This document shows positions 15,621 through 24,599 of a stretch of DNA of 64,000 nt, piece by piece; position 1 is the stretch's first letter, and every line of letters begins with the position of its first letter. The stretch comes from Treponema_B putidum. Its GTDB lineage: Bacteria > Spirochaetota > Spirochaetia > Treponematales > Treponemataceae. Where the stretch lies: the NCBI RefSeq assembly GCF_007830595.1, contig NZ_VLLD01000015.1. One strand, given 5' to 3'. A program made the position numbers and the translations under genes. A model generated the notes under the pieces. The model made no database searches and was not told where the DNA came from. It worked only from the letters and a program-made list of their open reading frames with translations.

Positions 15621-18074
15621 TTATTTTTTACCCTGTAATAAGATTGCAAAGGGATTGTATTTAGTACCGTCATCATCTTTGCGGGAGCGGGGTTCACCGA
15701 CCTTTCTTTCACCCCTATGAGCAGGATTTCTTTCTCCCCTTGCAGCCGGACTTCTTTCACCTCTTTCGGCAAGCTCTTTTCCCTCCTGTAAAGCCGGTTT
15801 ACCGGCAGAGGTTTTAACGGTAAGAGTTTTTCCATCTTTTGTTTTTACGACAAGTTTTTTTACCTCAGCCTTTTGCTTTGCAGTAAGGCGGGCTGCTCCA
15901 TGGGCTTTGCCGCCGGCACTTCCATCTCCTGTTTTTCGGCTTAAAGAAATTCGGCGGCGGTCTTCGTCAAGTGAAATAATTTTACACTCTACAATATCGC
16001 CGACCTTTACAGCCTCAAGCGGATCCGAAATAAAAGAATCGCTCATTTCAGAGATATGCAAAAGGGCTGTTTCTTTAATTCCCAAATCGACAAAAGCACC
16101 GAAGTCCACTACGTTTTTGATTTTTCCCTTTACGGTCATTCCGACTTTTAAGTCTTCAAATTGAAGAACACCTTGCTGCATGATGGGTTTAGGACAATCT
16201 TCACGCGGGTCACGGTTAGGCTTTTTTAGTTCTTCGATAATATCGTTTATAGTCTGATCTCCTATATTGTACTTTGTTTTTATTTCGTTCCGGAGCTCGC
16301 CTGAAACTTCTTCATTTTTATGAATTACATCATAGATGATTTTTCCGGTCTCGTAGTTTTCGGGGTGAACCCAAGAATTATCCAAAGGATTAGAGCTTTC
16401 AGGAATTTTTAAAAAGCCCGCACACTGCTCAAAGGACTTAGGTCCCATTCCGCTCACATTTTTTAATTGTTCTCTATCCGTAAAAATCCCTTCGGCTTCA
16501 CGGCGGGCAACAATTTTTTTTGCAAGAGAAGAACTTACACCCGAAACATATTTTAACAAAGAAGCACTTGCAGTGTTTAAGTTTACTCCTACATTATTTA
16601 CTACGGAACCTACAACTGCATCAAGCTCTTCGCTTAATTTTTTTTGGTTTAAGTCGTGCTGGTATAAGCCGACACCTATGGACTTGGGATCAATCTTTAC
16701 AAGCTCTGCAAGAGGATCCTGTAATCTTCTTCCGATAGAAATTGCCCCTCTTATCGTTAAGTCCAAATCGGGAAATTCTTCGCGGGCGACATCACCTGCA
16801 GAATAAACGGAAGCGCCGTCTTCATCGACTACAGTGAATAAAACATCGGGACAAGATTCTTTGATAACAGCAGAAACTATTTCCTGCACCTCGTGAGAAC
16901 CCGTGCCGTTACCGACAGCTATGAGCTGAACATTGTATTTTTTAACGGCTTCCAATAGCAAGTACTTAGCCTCATCTGCCTTATGTTGGTAAAGCACAAA
17001 GGAGCCTAGATATTTTCCCGTCTCATCGAGAGCCGCACATTTAGTACCAGTCCTTATGCCGGGATCAACACCTAAAACCCTTGTTCCCTTGATGGGCTGA
17101 GTCATCAAAAGATGCTTTAAGTTTTCGCTGAAAATATTTATGCCGTGTTCGTCAGCCGTGTCTGCGAGGTCGCTTCGGATTTCACGTAAAACGGCGGGAG
17201 CAAGTAAACGCACAAGACCGTCGGCTATGGCTTCTTTATGGTAATCATTATTTATGGTGTACTTATTTTGTAAAAGAGAAATTGCATCTTCTATGCTGAC
17301 ATCTATCTTTACTTCCAAAACGCCTTCCCGTTCTCCTCGGTTAATCGCAAGAACTCGGTGCGGTTTTATTTCGTTTAAGTTTTCAGTATAGTCCCAGTAC
17401 ATTTGATACACGGAAGTTTTAGCAGCATCCTCATCGCCGAGTCCCTTAACTTGAAATTTTCCCGTCTTTATAAAATAATCGTGTACGGCTTTACGGTTTT
17501 CGGTATCCTGAGAAATTTCTTCCGCAATTATATCGGCAGCGCCTTGAAGAGCATCTTCGGCTGTGGGCACGTTAAGCTCTTCAGTTTCGGCATCGGTTAC
17601 AATAAATTCTTTAGCCCTTTCTTCAAGGGGAGCGGCTTCAAGCTCTTTCATTAAATCAGCTAAGGACTGTAAGCCTCTTTCAACGGCAAGCATACCGCGG
17701 GTCTTCTTTTTCTTTTTAAAGGGAAGCCAAATATCTTCAAGCTCGGTGAGGGTACCGGCCTTCATTATATTTTCATAAAGAGCATCGGTTAATTTTCCGG
17801 CAGCAAAAATACCCCGCACTATTTCGAGGCGGCGGGTTTCCAAATTTGTATAAGATTTAAACAGGCGGTCTGAATCCCTGACTTGAACTTCATCAAGAGA
17901 ACCGTGCATTTCTTTTCGATAACGGGAAATAAATGGGATGGTGCACCCCTCATTGACCAAACTTATAACTGCAGAAACTTGAGTAAGTTTTATACCTAAT
18001 TCTTCCGCAATCTTCTTCATAATATCGGCCTCGTTTACACTGAGGCCTTCGATAAATTCATTTGTAAATTCCAT
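15621..18074 (-). CDS. tex: Transcription accessory protein Tex (YqgF and S1 domains)
   Basis: A nucleic-acid-binding protein of about 817 residues linked to transcription. The N-terminal helical part has the hallmark EGCTIPFISRYRKE. The YqgF domain (about residues 320-460) carries VLGVDPGIRTGTK. Helix-hairpin-helix motifs follow (residues 490-560), and the S1 domain (about 640-715) has GKIKNVVDFGAFVDLG. The tail is an added basic, low-complexity segment with three RGERxPAx-type units of 24 bp each (15693-15764). The start is uncertain: the ATG at 18074 suits the near-leaderless promoter; an ATG at 18095 overlaps that promoter's spacer. Confidence 0.95.
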   Translation of the reverse strand: MEFTNEFIEGLSVNEADIMKKIAEELGIKLTQVSAVISLVNEGCTIPFISRYRKEMHGSLDEVQVRDSDRLFKSYTNLETRRLEIVRGIFAAGKLTDALYENIMKAGTLTELEDIWLPFKKKKKTRGMLAVERGLQSLADLMKELEAAPLEERAKEFIVTDAETEELNVPTAEDALQGAADIIAEEISQDTENRKAVHDYFIKTGKFQVKGLGDEDAAKTSVYQMYWDYTENLNEIKPHRVLAINRGEREGVLEVKIDVSIEDAISLLQNKYTINNDYHKEAIADGLVRLLAPAVLREIRSDLADTADEHGINIFSENLKHLLMTQPIKGTRVLGVDPGIRTGTKCAALDETGKYLGSFVLYQHKADEAKYLLLEAVKKYNVQLIAVGNGTGSHEVQEIVSAVIKESCPDVLFTVVDEDGASVYSAGDVAREEFPDLDLTIRGAISIGRRLQDPLAELVKIDPKSIGVGLYQHDLNQKKLSEELDAVVGSVVNNVGVNLNTASASLLKYVSGVSSSLAKKIVARREAEGIFTDREQLKNVSGMGPKSFEQCAGFLKIPESSNPLDNSWVHPENYETGKIIYDVIHKNEEVSGELRNEIKTKYNIGDQTINDIIEELKKPNRDPREDCPKPIMQQGVLQFEDLKVGMTVKGKIKNVVDFGAFVDLGIKETALLHISEMSDSFISDPLEAVKVGDIVECKIISLDEDRRRISLSRKTGDGSAGGKAHGAARLTAKQKAEVKKLVVKTKDGKTLTVKTSAGKPALQEGKELAERGERSPAARGERNPAHRGERKVGEPRSRKDDDGTKYNPFAILLQGKK
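15693..15764 (-). repeat. 24-bp tandem repeat within tex
   Basis: Three in-frame 24-bp units encode RGERSPAA, RGERNPAH and RGERKVGE in the C-terminal tail of Tex. The unit length is a multiple of three, so copy changes would keep the frame. Confidence 0.8.
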
Positions 18075-18085
18075 AATGCTGTGAG

Positions 18086-18091
18086 TATATA
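18086..18091 (-). promoter_or_regulatory. Probable -10 box of tex
   Basis: TATATA on the minus strand ends 11 bp before the ATG at 18074. A TTGATT lies 15 bp upstream, a spacing shorter than ideal. The predicted leader is about five nucleotides, and no Shine-Dalgarno sequence is present. Confidence 0.4.
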
Positions 18092-18144
18092 CCATAAAAA
18101 AAAGAAAATCAAGGGCATAGAAATCAAGTGTTTATTTTAAACCT

Positions 18145-21100
18145 CTATTTTATCTCTCCGCTTGTTACCGAAAAAACATCGTTTTCTTTTTTTGTTTGTA
18201 CTTTAACATCTCCTATCGGATTCCACTGAACTAAAAAGGTTATTGTAGGTTTAAGCTCATAATATTTTTTTCCTGAAGTTTCACGAAGAATAGGTTTTAC
18301 CGAATAAGAAAATTTCATTATCCAATCTTTTAAATAGTGAGTCAAATCAAAGTTAAGAGACTTTAATTTAAAACCTGATTGTCTTCTCATTCTTTCATCC
18401 CAAAAATAAAAAGAGTAGACTAAATCTTTAAACATATTTTTTTCACCCGGGATAACAATAGGAAGATTAAGTGAATCTTGAAAGTATCTTGCAATAACAT
18501 CATTACGGGAAGAGGCACTAAAACTTATATCTAAAAATTCATGTATTTTAAAAGTTAGCTTAGGTGAAAATGAAAAAGATGAATCCGTTACTCTTATCAA
18601 ATTAAAATTAAGAGAGGAATCAAATGAAACCATTAATTTTATTCTGTTCTTCCAAGCATAAATATCCAACGGTTTTGATGAATTTGAAAAATTTATATCC
18701 AAAGAGCGGGGAATAAATTTTTTATCTTTTAATGCTTGCCAACCTGTACCCGGAATTAATTCATATGGTGTATCATAACTCATTGCATAAACGGCAGATA
18801 CATATTTCCAAGAAAAAGATGCCGCATACTTTTCACTTCTTTTTTCTTCAATATTGTAAACATAGGATTGGTTTAAAGAAATATTATACGGAAAGGATAA
18901 ATTTAAATTCGTATTAAAAGTATCCCAAAACCATTTTTTTGCAGTATTTTCTTTTTCAAATAATTTTATAGTCATATTAAGTTTTCCATTCGGAAAGGCA
19001 AAACTTCCTGAAAAGGAATAAGACTGTAAAAGAGGGGCTAAATTCATAGATGTGGTAATCAATTGAGTATAATTTTTTAAATTGATTCCAAAACCCGCAG
19101 ATGCAACATGAGTCTTAATATATTCCTTATCCCATTTTGCCGGAACAGTTTCCCATTCAGGCTTGTCAACAGTTCCGATAAATTTATTTTGAAGGAGGGT
19201 TTCGGAAATAGACCATTCAATAAAGGACGGTTTAAATAAATCATTGGAAATAAACGGGCTGAGTTTTAAGCTGTTTGAATTATTTAGGGTATACACATTT
19301 AATTTATAATTATTTAATTGAACCTTATCAAGATCGCTCTTGTCCTTATGGAATATATGTTTTTGATTATTTCCGTTTAACTCAATTGAATTGGATAAAT
19401 TCAGAAAACCTTGATTATACGAAAGCCGGCTGTCAATTTTAGCCTGCCCGCTTAATTTATAATAGGCTGAATAAAAATCAGACCAGCTAATATCAAAAGG
19501 CTTTTTCCAATCTTTATGATTAAAAATTATATCTTGAGATGCAAAGCCGTTTAGTTTATAGGTTAAATCGTAGTTTATTAAATTCGAAAAACGATTTGTT
19601 TTTACACCGTCAATTTTATATGCAGGAAATAGATCGCCGGAAAAAGCCGGAGCTTCATCTTTATTCGTTGTTTTATCGTTTTTACCGTTGTCTGCTTCTT
19701 CAAAAGGGTTTTTAATACCTGTTACATTTTTTTGCGAATGACTGTCTTTTTTTTGAGACAACATAGATGTTGAAAAAAGAGTACCTCCAAGACCTACCCT
19801 TAATTCGGGCAAAATATTTTTGGGGTAATAAAATAATCTGTCGGGAGCATATAAAGCATCGCTTCCGCTAAGGCTTTCATTTTTTTTGGATTCAAAATTA
19901 ACCTTCCCTGAAAAAGCTTCAAGGGACATATAACTTATCCAAGGTTTTAATACGGAAAAGCTAGGATTGATTGAACCGTCTACCTTCCATGAATAAAAAT
20001 TTTCTAATGTAGTATCTTCAGCAGCTGCCAGCTTATCCTTGTTTAAAAAATATTTAAACCAGTTCATATCTTCGCTCCTGCCCATAAAATCTTTTTTAAA
20101 AAAAGGATCGGAAATAAACGGAAATAAAACCGAAACATTGAACGGACTTTTTGTCATGCTCACATTAAAGCTAAAATTATATCTGAAAGGCACGATTGTA
20201 CCGAAAAGGTTTGCCTTATTTATAGTTCTTTCTTTACCGGCATCTCCATATTGGCTAAACAAAAGACCGGTTCTAGGATACAGGGTATAAGAAAAACCTA
20301 AAAGACCGTGAAAATCAATTTGTTTTACATATCCTTTTTTGGGAGTAAATTTTCCTTCAAGGCCTGTCAAATAACCGAGCCCCGAATAAGCATCCGCTAT
20401 CAGTTTTAAATACGAACCTCCGGTATCGGAAGCCGGCTCATCCAATTTTTTAAAAAACAAACCTTCCAGCTTTTGTTTTTTTACCGTATCGCTTTGCATA
20501 AAATTAGAAAACGAAGTCGCCTCATCGCTTTTAGGTGCAGGCTTACGCCCCAGAATATAGGTAGTAGTTTGTACAAAAGCACCTTCCCTATTTTTAAAAC
20601 CGAATACAGGGTGAAAAAGCATCTCATCAGCCGGATAATAAAAAAAAGGAAAGTACATGATGGGTACAACTCCTACCGACAAAAAACCGTTAAAAAAAGC
20701 CATTTCGTTTCCGGGTAAAATCCAAAGGCGGCTCGCCCGAATAGACCACAAGGGGTATTCTTCTTTGCTGGTGGTAAGCAGGGCATCCTTAAAAGCTATT
20801 GCACCGCTTTCATTCCTTCCTGCAAGACCCGTGTGAATTCTAAAAGGGTCTTGTTTTTTTTTTACCGGTGCCTGTTCGATAATCCCATCAACAAAAACTC
20901 CTTCAAGTTTTTTTATATTAAAGATTAAAGCATCTCCCTTAAAACTTTCCCCTTCATCGGAGCCGATTTTTCGGGTATAAACAACATTACCCATTGCAGT
21001 CAAGGTTTCACGTGTTTTATTATGAATTATTTTATCGGCAGTAATTGTCGAAATAGAAGTTTCATCCGAAACGGAAATTGAAACAAAGCCGGTAAAAATA

Positions 21101-21372
21101 ATCAGTTCATCTTTTTTTTCTTTTTCAGGTTTTGCTTCATCACTTTCAGGTTTAGATTCATCGCTTTCAGGTTTAGAGGCCTTATCAATCGGTTCGGTTA
21201 TGGGAGCTGACGGAACCTTTACATACTCGGTAAGTTCTGCAGAGTTAATCGTAATTTTTATTGTTTTTTCCGTTTTCTCTTCCGGCTTTTTTTCGGGATT
21301 TTCCTCAGCTTGTAAAGCATATACCGAAAAGAGAAATACAAAAAAGATTAAACCCTGCAAAGCTTTTTTCAT
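18145..21372 (-). CDS. LptD/OstA-like outer-membrane assembly protein
   Basis: A large 1075-residue protein with signal peptide MKKALQGLIFFVFLFSVYALQA. After an acidic, repeat-bearing linker (residues 60-88, KPESDES units), residues 90-200 resemble the OstA/LptA-type jellyroll (FTGFVSISVSDETSISTITADKI, TLTAMGNVVYTRK). The rest is rich in alternating beta strands, as in an outer-membrane barrel, and ends on aromatic and charged strands (TITFLVQWNPIGDV). This fits the TP0515-type LptD relatives of treponemes, which lack classical LPS, so the cargo is uncertain. It follows uvrA by 9 bp. Confidence 0.8.
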   Translation of the reverse strand: MKKALQGLIFFVFLFSVYALQAEENPEKKPEEKTEKTIKITINSAELTEYVKVPSAPITEPIDKASKPESDESKPESDEAKPEKEKKDELIIFTGFVSISVSDETSISTITADKIIHNKTRETLTAMGNVVYTRKIGSDEGESFKGDALIFNIKKLEGVFVDGIIEQAPVKKKQDPFRIHTGLAGRNESGAIAFKDALLTTSKEEYPLWSIRASRLWILPGNEMAFFNGFLSVGVVPIMYFPFFYYPADEMLFHPVFGFKNREGAFVQTTTYILGRKPAPKSDEATSFSNFMQSDTVKKQKLEGLFFKKLDEPASDTGGSYLKLIADAYSGLGYLTGLEGKFTPKKGYVKQIDFHGLLGFSYTLYPRTGLLFSQYGDAGKERTINKANLFGTIVPFRYNFSFNVSMTKSPFNVSVLFPFISDPFFKKDFMGRSEDMNWFKYFLNKDKLAAAEDTTLENFYSWKVDGSINPSFSVLKPWISYMSLEAFSGKVNFESKKNESLSGSDALYAPDRLFYYPKNILPELRVGLGGTLFSTSMLSQKKDSHSQKNVTGIKNPFEEADNGKNDKTTNKDEAPAFSGDLFPAYKIDGVKTNRFSNLINYDLTYKLNGFASQDIIFNHKDWKKPFDISWSDFYSAYYKLSGQAKIDSRLSYNQGFLNLSNSIELNGNNQKHIFHKDKSDLDKVQLNNYKLNVYTLNNSNSLKLSPFISNDLFKPSFIEWSISETLLQNKFIGTVDKPEWETVPAKWDKEYIKTHVASAGFGINLKNYTQLITTSMNLAPLLQSYSFSGSFAFPNGKLNMTIKLFEKENTAKKWFWDTFNTNLNLSFPYNISLNQSYVYNIEEKRSEKYAASFSWKYVSAVYAMSYDTPYELIPGTGWQALKDKKFIPRSLDINFSNSSKPLDIYAWKNRIKLMVSFDSSLNFNLIRVTDSSFSFSPKLTFKIHEFLDISFSASSRNDVIARYFQDSLNLPIVIPGEKNMFKDLVYSFYFWDERMRRQSGFKLKSLNFDLTHYLKDWIMKFSYSVKPILRETSGKKYYELKPTITFLVQWNPIGDVKVQTKKENDVFSVTSGEIK
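21133..21174 (-). repeat. 21-bp tandem repeat within the LptD-like gene
   Basis: Two clear in-frame 21-bp units (KPESDES, KPESDEA), followed by a degenerate third (KPEKEKK) at 21112-21132. They form an acidic linker between the signal peptide and the first domain. Confidence 0.75.
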
Positions 21373-21381
21373 TATTCCGTC

Positions 21382-24246
21382 TTACCTGACTCTTTCAAGC
21401 ATTTCCTTTATATAATATCCCGTATAGGACTTTTTTATCTTTGCTACTTCTTCAGGCGTTCCCTCGGCTATGATTTGTCCTCCGTTGGTTCCGCCTTCGG
21501 GGCCGAGGTCGATAATCTTATCGGCCTGTAAGATAACGTCAAGGTTGTGTTCAATCATAATGACGGTGTTTCCCTGATCTATGAGGCGATGAATAACCTG
21601 CATGAGCTGCTTGACATCTGCAAAGTGTAAGCCCGTTGTAGGCTCATCCAAAATGTAGAGGGTCTTGCCTGTAGAACGTTTGGCAAGTTCGTTTGCAAGT
21701 TTTACCCGCTGGGCTTCTCCGCCCGAAAGAGTAAGAGCCGATTGGCCTAACTTTATATAACCCAAACCGACCGATAAGAGGGTTTGAAGTTTTCGGGCAA
21801 TGTGAGGAATGGGAGCAAAAAATTCCGAAGCTTCCTCGATGGTCATATCCAAAACATCGGCAATATTTTTTCCCTTATAGCGGACATCGAGGGTCTCCTT
21901 GTTAAACCTTTTCCCTCGGCAAACATCGCAGGCTATATAAACATCGGGCAAAAAGTTCATCTCGATTGTGAGGGTTCCGTCGCCCTGACAATGCTCGCAC
22001 CTTCCGCCCCTTACATTAAACGAAAAGCGGCCGGGCTTATAACCTCTTGCCTTCGATTCGGGAAGGCTTGCAAACAAATCTCTTATCCCCGTAAAAACAC
22101 CTACATAGGTTGCAGGGTTTGAGCGGGGTGTTCTCCCGATGGGGCTTTGATCGATATTGATAACCTTGTCTATGTGCTCAAGGCCGCTCAGTTTTTTATA
22201 GGCCCCTTCGGGAATAGAGGAGCGCATAATCTTATTTGAAACTGCCGGATACAGAACATCGGTTAAAAGGGTGGATTTTCCAGAACCCGAAACTCCGGTA
22301 ATACAGGTAAAGGCCCCCAAAGGAATTTTTATAGAAACATCTTTTAGATTATGCTCACTCACCCCTGAAAGCTCCAAGGCATTTCCGTTACCCTTCCGCC
22401 TTTCTTTAGGAATATCCATTTTAAGCGTACCTGCAAGATATTGACCCGTTAAACTGTTTTTTACTTTTGAAACTTCATCAGGCGTACCTTGGGCCGTTAT
22501 ATTTCCCCCGTGAACGCCTGCACCCGGACCGAGGTCAACAATGTAGTCGGCCGTGCGGAGGGTTTGCTCGTCATGTTCTACAACGATGAGGGTATTCCCC
22601 AAATTACGCAAGTACAAAAGGGTATCAATCAGCCTTTGGTTATCCCTTTGATGAAGCCCTATCGAAGGCTCGTCTAAAATATAGAGAACGCCTATCAAGC
22701 TTGAACCTATCTGGGTCGCAAGCCTGATGCGTTGAGCCTCGCCGCCTGAAAGGGTTGCAGCCTTTCTTTCGAGGGTTAAATAGTCAAGACCGACATTTTT
22801 CATAAATTCCAAGCGGGCCTTAATTTCTTTTAAAATCTGAAAGGCTATGTGTTCTTCCGTTTCGGTTAACTTCAATTTTTCAAAGAAATCGATAGAATCC
22901 CCTACGGAAAGGCAGGTAAGCTCATGAATGTTTTTATTGCCCACGGTTACTGCCAACACTTCGGGCTTAAGCCTCATTCCTCCGCAGGTTTTGCAGGGCT
23001 TTATCGACATAAACTTTTCATAATATTCTCTGATAGAAGCCGAGTAGGATTCGTTATATTTCCGGTTCATGTCGGCCATTATGCCCGGCCAAGGGCGGTT
23101 ATAAGAATATTTCCCCGATCCGCTTTTAGCCGTATAAGAAAACTGAATCTTCGTATCGCCCGATCCATCCCAAATGATGGTCTGTATTTTTTTGGGGAGC
23201 TTGTTCAATGGCGTATCAAGAGAAAAATCGAATTGGGCGGCGAGGGCTTCAAAGCGCACCCTGTTCCAATCGGATTCGGGATTATACGGAACGAAAACGC
23301 CCTCATTAAACGAAAGACTCTTATCGGGGGCTATCAGGTCTTGGTCAAAGTGCTGAGTCATTCCGAGTCCCGTACATTCGGGGCAGGCCCCTATCGGGTT
23401 ATTAAAAGAAAAAAGGCGGGGCTGCAATTCGGGCATCGAAATACCGCAATCAGAACAGGCATTTTTTTGCGAAAAGAAAACCTCGGTTACGGGAGAATCC
23501 TTATCGTCCTGCCTTGTAGCAAGCAGGGTTCCGCCGGAACTTTCCAAGGCTGTTTCCACCGATTCCGAAAGGCGTTTCCGCACATCCTTCGACAGCTGAA
23601 TTCTGTCTACGATTATTTCGATTGTGTGTTTTTTTTGTTTATCGAGCTTTACCCCGTCTTCGAGGTTTACAAGAAGGCCGTCTATACGGGCACGCACAAA
23701 ACCGGCGGCGATAGCATCACTCACTATCTTTTGGTGTTCTCCCTTTTTTCCCTTTATAATGGGAGCGAGAATTTGAACGCGGGTTCCTTCCGGCCAGCTC
23801 ATAATCGTGTCTATAATCTGGTCAACCGTCTGCTCATTAATTTCTTTTCCGCAAGAAGGACAGTGGGCATGTCCTATACGGGCAAAAAGGAGGCGGTAAT
23901 AGTCATAGATTTCGGTAACCGTTCCGACAGTGGAGCGGGGATTGCGGTGAGTGGTTTTTTGTTCGATAGAAATAGCAGGCGAAAGCCCCTCGATGTAGTC
24001 TACATCGGGCTTATCCATTCTGCCTAAAAACTGCCTCGCATAGGCCGAAAGAGATTCGACATAACGGCGCTGTCCTTCGGCAAAGATGGTGTCAAAGGCG
24101 AGGGAACTTTTTCCCGATCCTGAAAGGCCTGATATAACGATGAGCTTATCTCGCGGAAGCTCCACATCAATGTTCTTTAAATTATGTTCACGGGCACCCT
24201 TTACGATGAGCTTATTTATATGCCCGTCCTGATTTCGGTTTTTCAT
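21382..24246 (-). CDS. uvrA: Excinuclease ABC subunit A
   Basis: The damage-recognition ATPase of nucleotide excision repair, 954 residues from the chosen start. It has two ABC ATPase modules: Walker A GLSGSGKSS (about residue 31) with signature LSGGEAQRIRLA, and GVSGSGKST with LSGGEAQRVKLA. Zinc-finger cysteines are visible as CPSCG and CSDCG in the first half and CEHCQGDG...CDVCRG in the second. The frame is open 18 codons further upstream to 24300, but ATG 24246 matches family N-termini (INKLIVKGAREHNLKNI) and sits just after a -10 box. Probably co-transcribed with the LptD-like gene. Confidence 0.97.
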   Translation of the reverse strand: MKNRNQDGHINKLIVKGAREHNLKNIDVELPRDKLIVISGLSGSGKSSLAFDTIFAEGQRRYVESLSAYARQFLGRMDKPDVDYIEGLSPAISIEQKTTHRNPRSTVGTVTEIYDYYRLLFARIGHAHCPSCGKEINEQTVDQIIDTIMSWPEGTRVQILAPIIKGKKGEHQKIVSDAIAAGFVRARIDGLLVNLEDGVKLDKQKKHTIEIIVDRIQLSKDVRKRLSESVETALESSGGTLLATRQDDKDSPVTEVFFSQKNACSDCGISMPELQPRLFSFNNPIGACPECTGLGMTQHFDQDLIAPDKSLSFNEGVFVPYNPESDWNRVRFEALAAQFDFSLDTPLNKLPKKIQTIIWDGSGDTKIQFSYTAKSGSGKYSYNRPWPGIMADMNRKYNESYSASIREYYEKFMSIKPCKTCGGMRLKPEVLAVTVGNKNIHELTCLSVGDSIDFFEKLKLTETEEHIAFQILKEIKARLEFMKNVGLDYLTLERKAATLSGGEAQRIRLATQIGSSLIGVLYILDEPSIGLHQRDNQRLIDTLLYLRNLGNTLIVVEHDEQTLRTADYIVDLGPGAGVHGGNITAQGTPDEVSKVKNSLTGQYLAGTLKMDIPKERRKGNGNALELSGVSEHNLKDVSIKIPLGAFTCITGVSGSGKSTLLTDVLYPAVSNKIMRSSIPEGAYKKLSGLEHIDKVINIDQSPIGRTPRSNPATYVGVFTGIRDLFASLPESKARGYKPGRFSFNVRGGRCEHCQGDGTLTIEMNFLPDVYIACDVCRGKRFNKETLDVRYKGKNIADVLDMTIEEASEFFAPIPHIARKLQTLLSVGLGYIKLGQSALTLSGGEAQRVKLANELAKRSTGKTLYILDEPTTGLHFADVKQLMQVIHRLIDQGNTVIMIEHNLDVILQADKIIDLGPEGGTNGGQIIAEGTPEEVAKIKKSYTGYYIKEMLERVR

Positions 24247-24255
24247 AAGAGAAGC

Positions 24256-24284
24256 ATTATACACAAAAAATGAGGTTTTGGGAA
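24256..24284 (-). promoter_or_regulatory. Promoter of uvrA
   Basis: TTCCCA and TATAAT on the minus strand are 17 bp apart. The -10 box ends 9 bp before the uvrA ATG, leaving a leader of two or three nucleotides at most and no Shine-Dalgarno sequence. It is divergent from the xseB promoter. Confidence 0.55.
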
Positions 24285-24311
24285 GATGACGATTGGGCAT
24301 TGACCCTTCAC

Positions 24312-24340
24312 TTGACCCTCGTCAAAAAAAAGGATAGTAT
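24312..24340 (+). promoter_or_regulatory. Promoter of xseB-mutL
   Basis: TTGACC and TAGTAT are 17 bp apart. The -10 box ends 6 bp before the xseB ATG, so transcription should begin at the start codon itself. Confidence 0.7.
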
Positions 24341-24346
24341 TTATCT

Positions 24347-24583
24347 ATGAAAAAATTTGAAGAAAGATTGGAAAGACTTGAAAAGATAAGCGATGACATA
24401 CGTTCCTCCGATATTCCTTTAGAAAAAGCCCTCTCCCTCTTTGAAGAAGGGATAAAACTTGCCAAGGGGCTTGAAAAAGATATTGAAAAAATGGAAGGAA
24501 AAATTCAAATATTAGTAAATCAGCCCGTACTGCCTGAAGAAGAGCCGGAACTCGATTTGTTCGCAGGAACGGGCGAGGATTAA
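24347..24583 (+). CDS. xseB: Exodeoxyribonuclease VII small subunit
   Basis: The 78-residue partner of XseA. Its first 60 residues form the expected helical hairpin, with the signature FEERLERLEKI, LEKALSLFEEGIKLAKG and a final helix ending at KIQIL. The tail is acidic. It is the first gene of an operon with mutL, 16 bp apart. The predicted transcript starts at its ATG, so it should be translated as a leaderless message. The large subunit gene is 13 kb away on the other strand. Confidence 0.93.
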   Translation: MKKFEERLERLEKISDDIRSSDIPLEKALSLFEEGIKLAKGLEKDIEKMEGKIQILVNQPVLPEEEPELDLFAGTGED

Positions 24584-24599
24584 ATTTAAGGAAATCGGC

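Noticed and set aside
22924..24027. Long open frame of 367 codons on the plus strand
   Set aside because: It lies wholly antisense to uvrA, which has complete family motifs; the product has no recognisable domain and no promoter or ribosome binding site.
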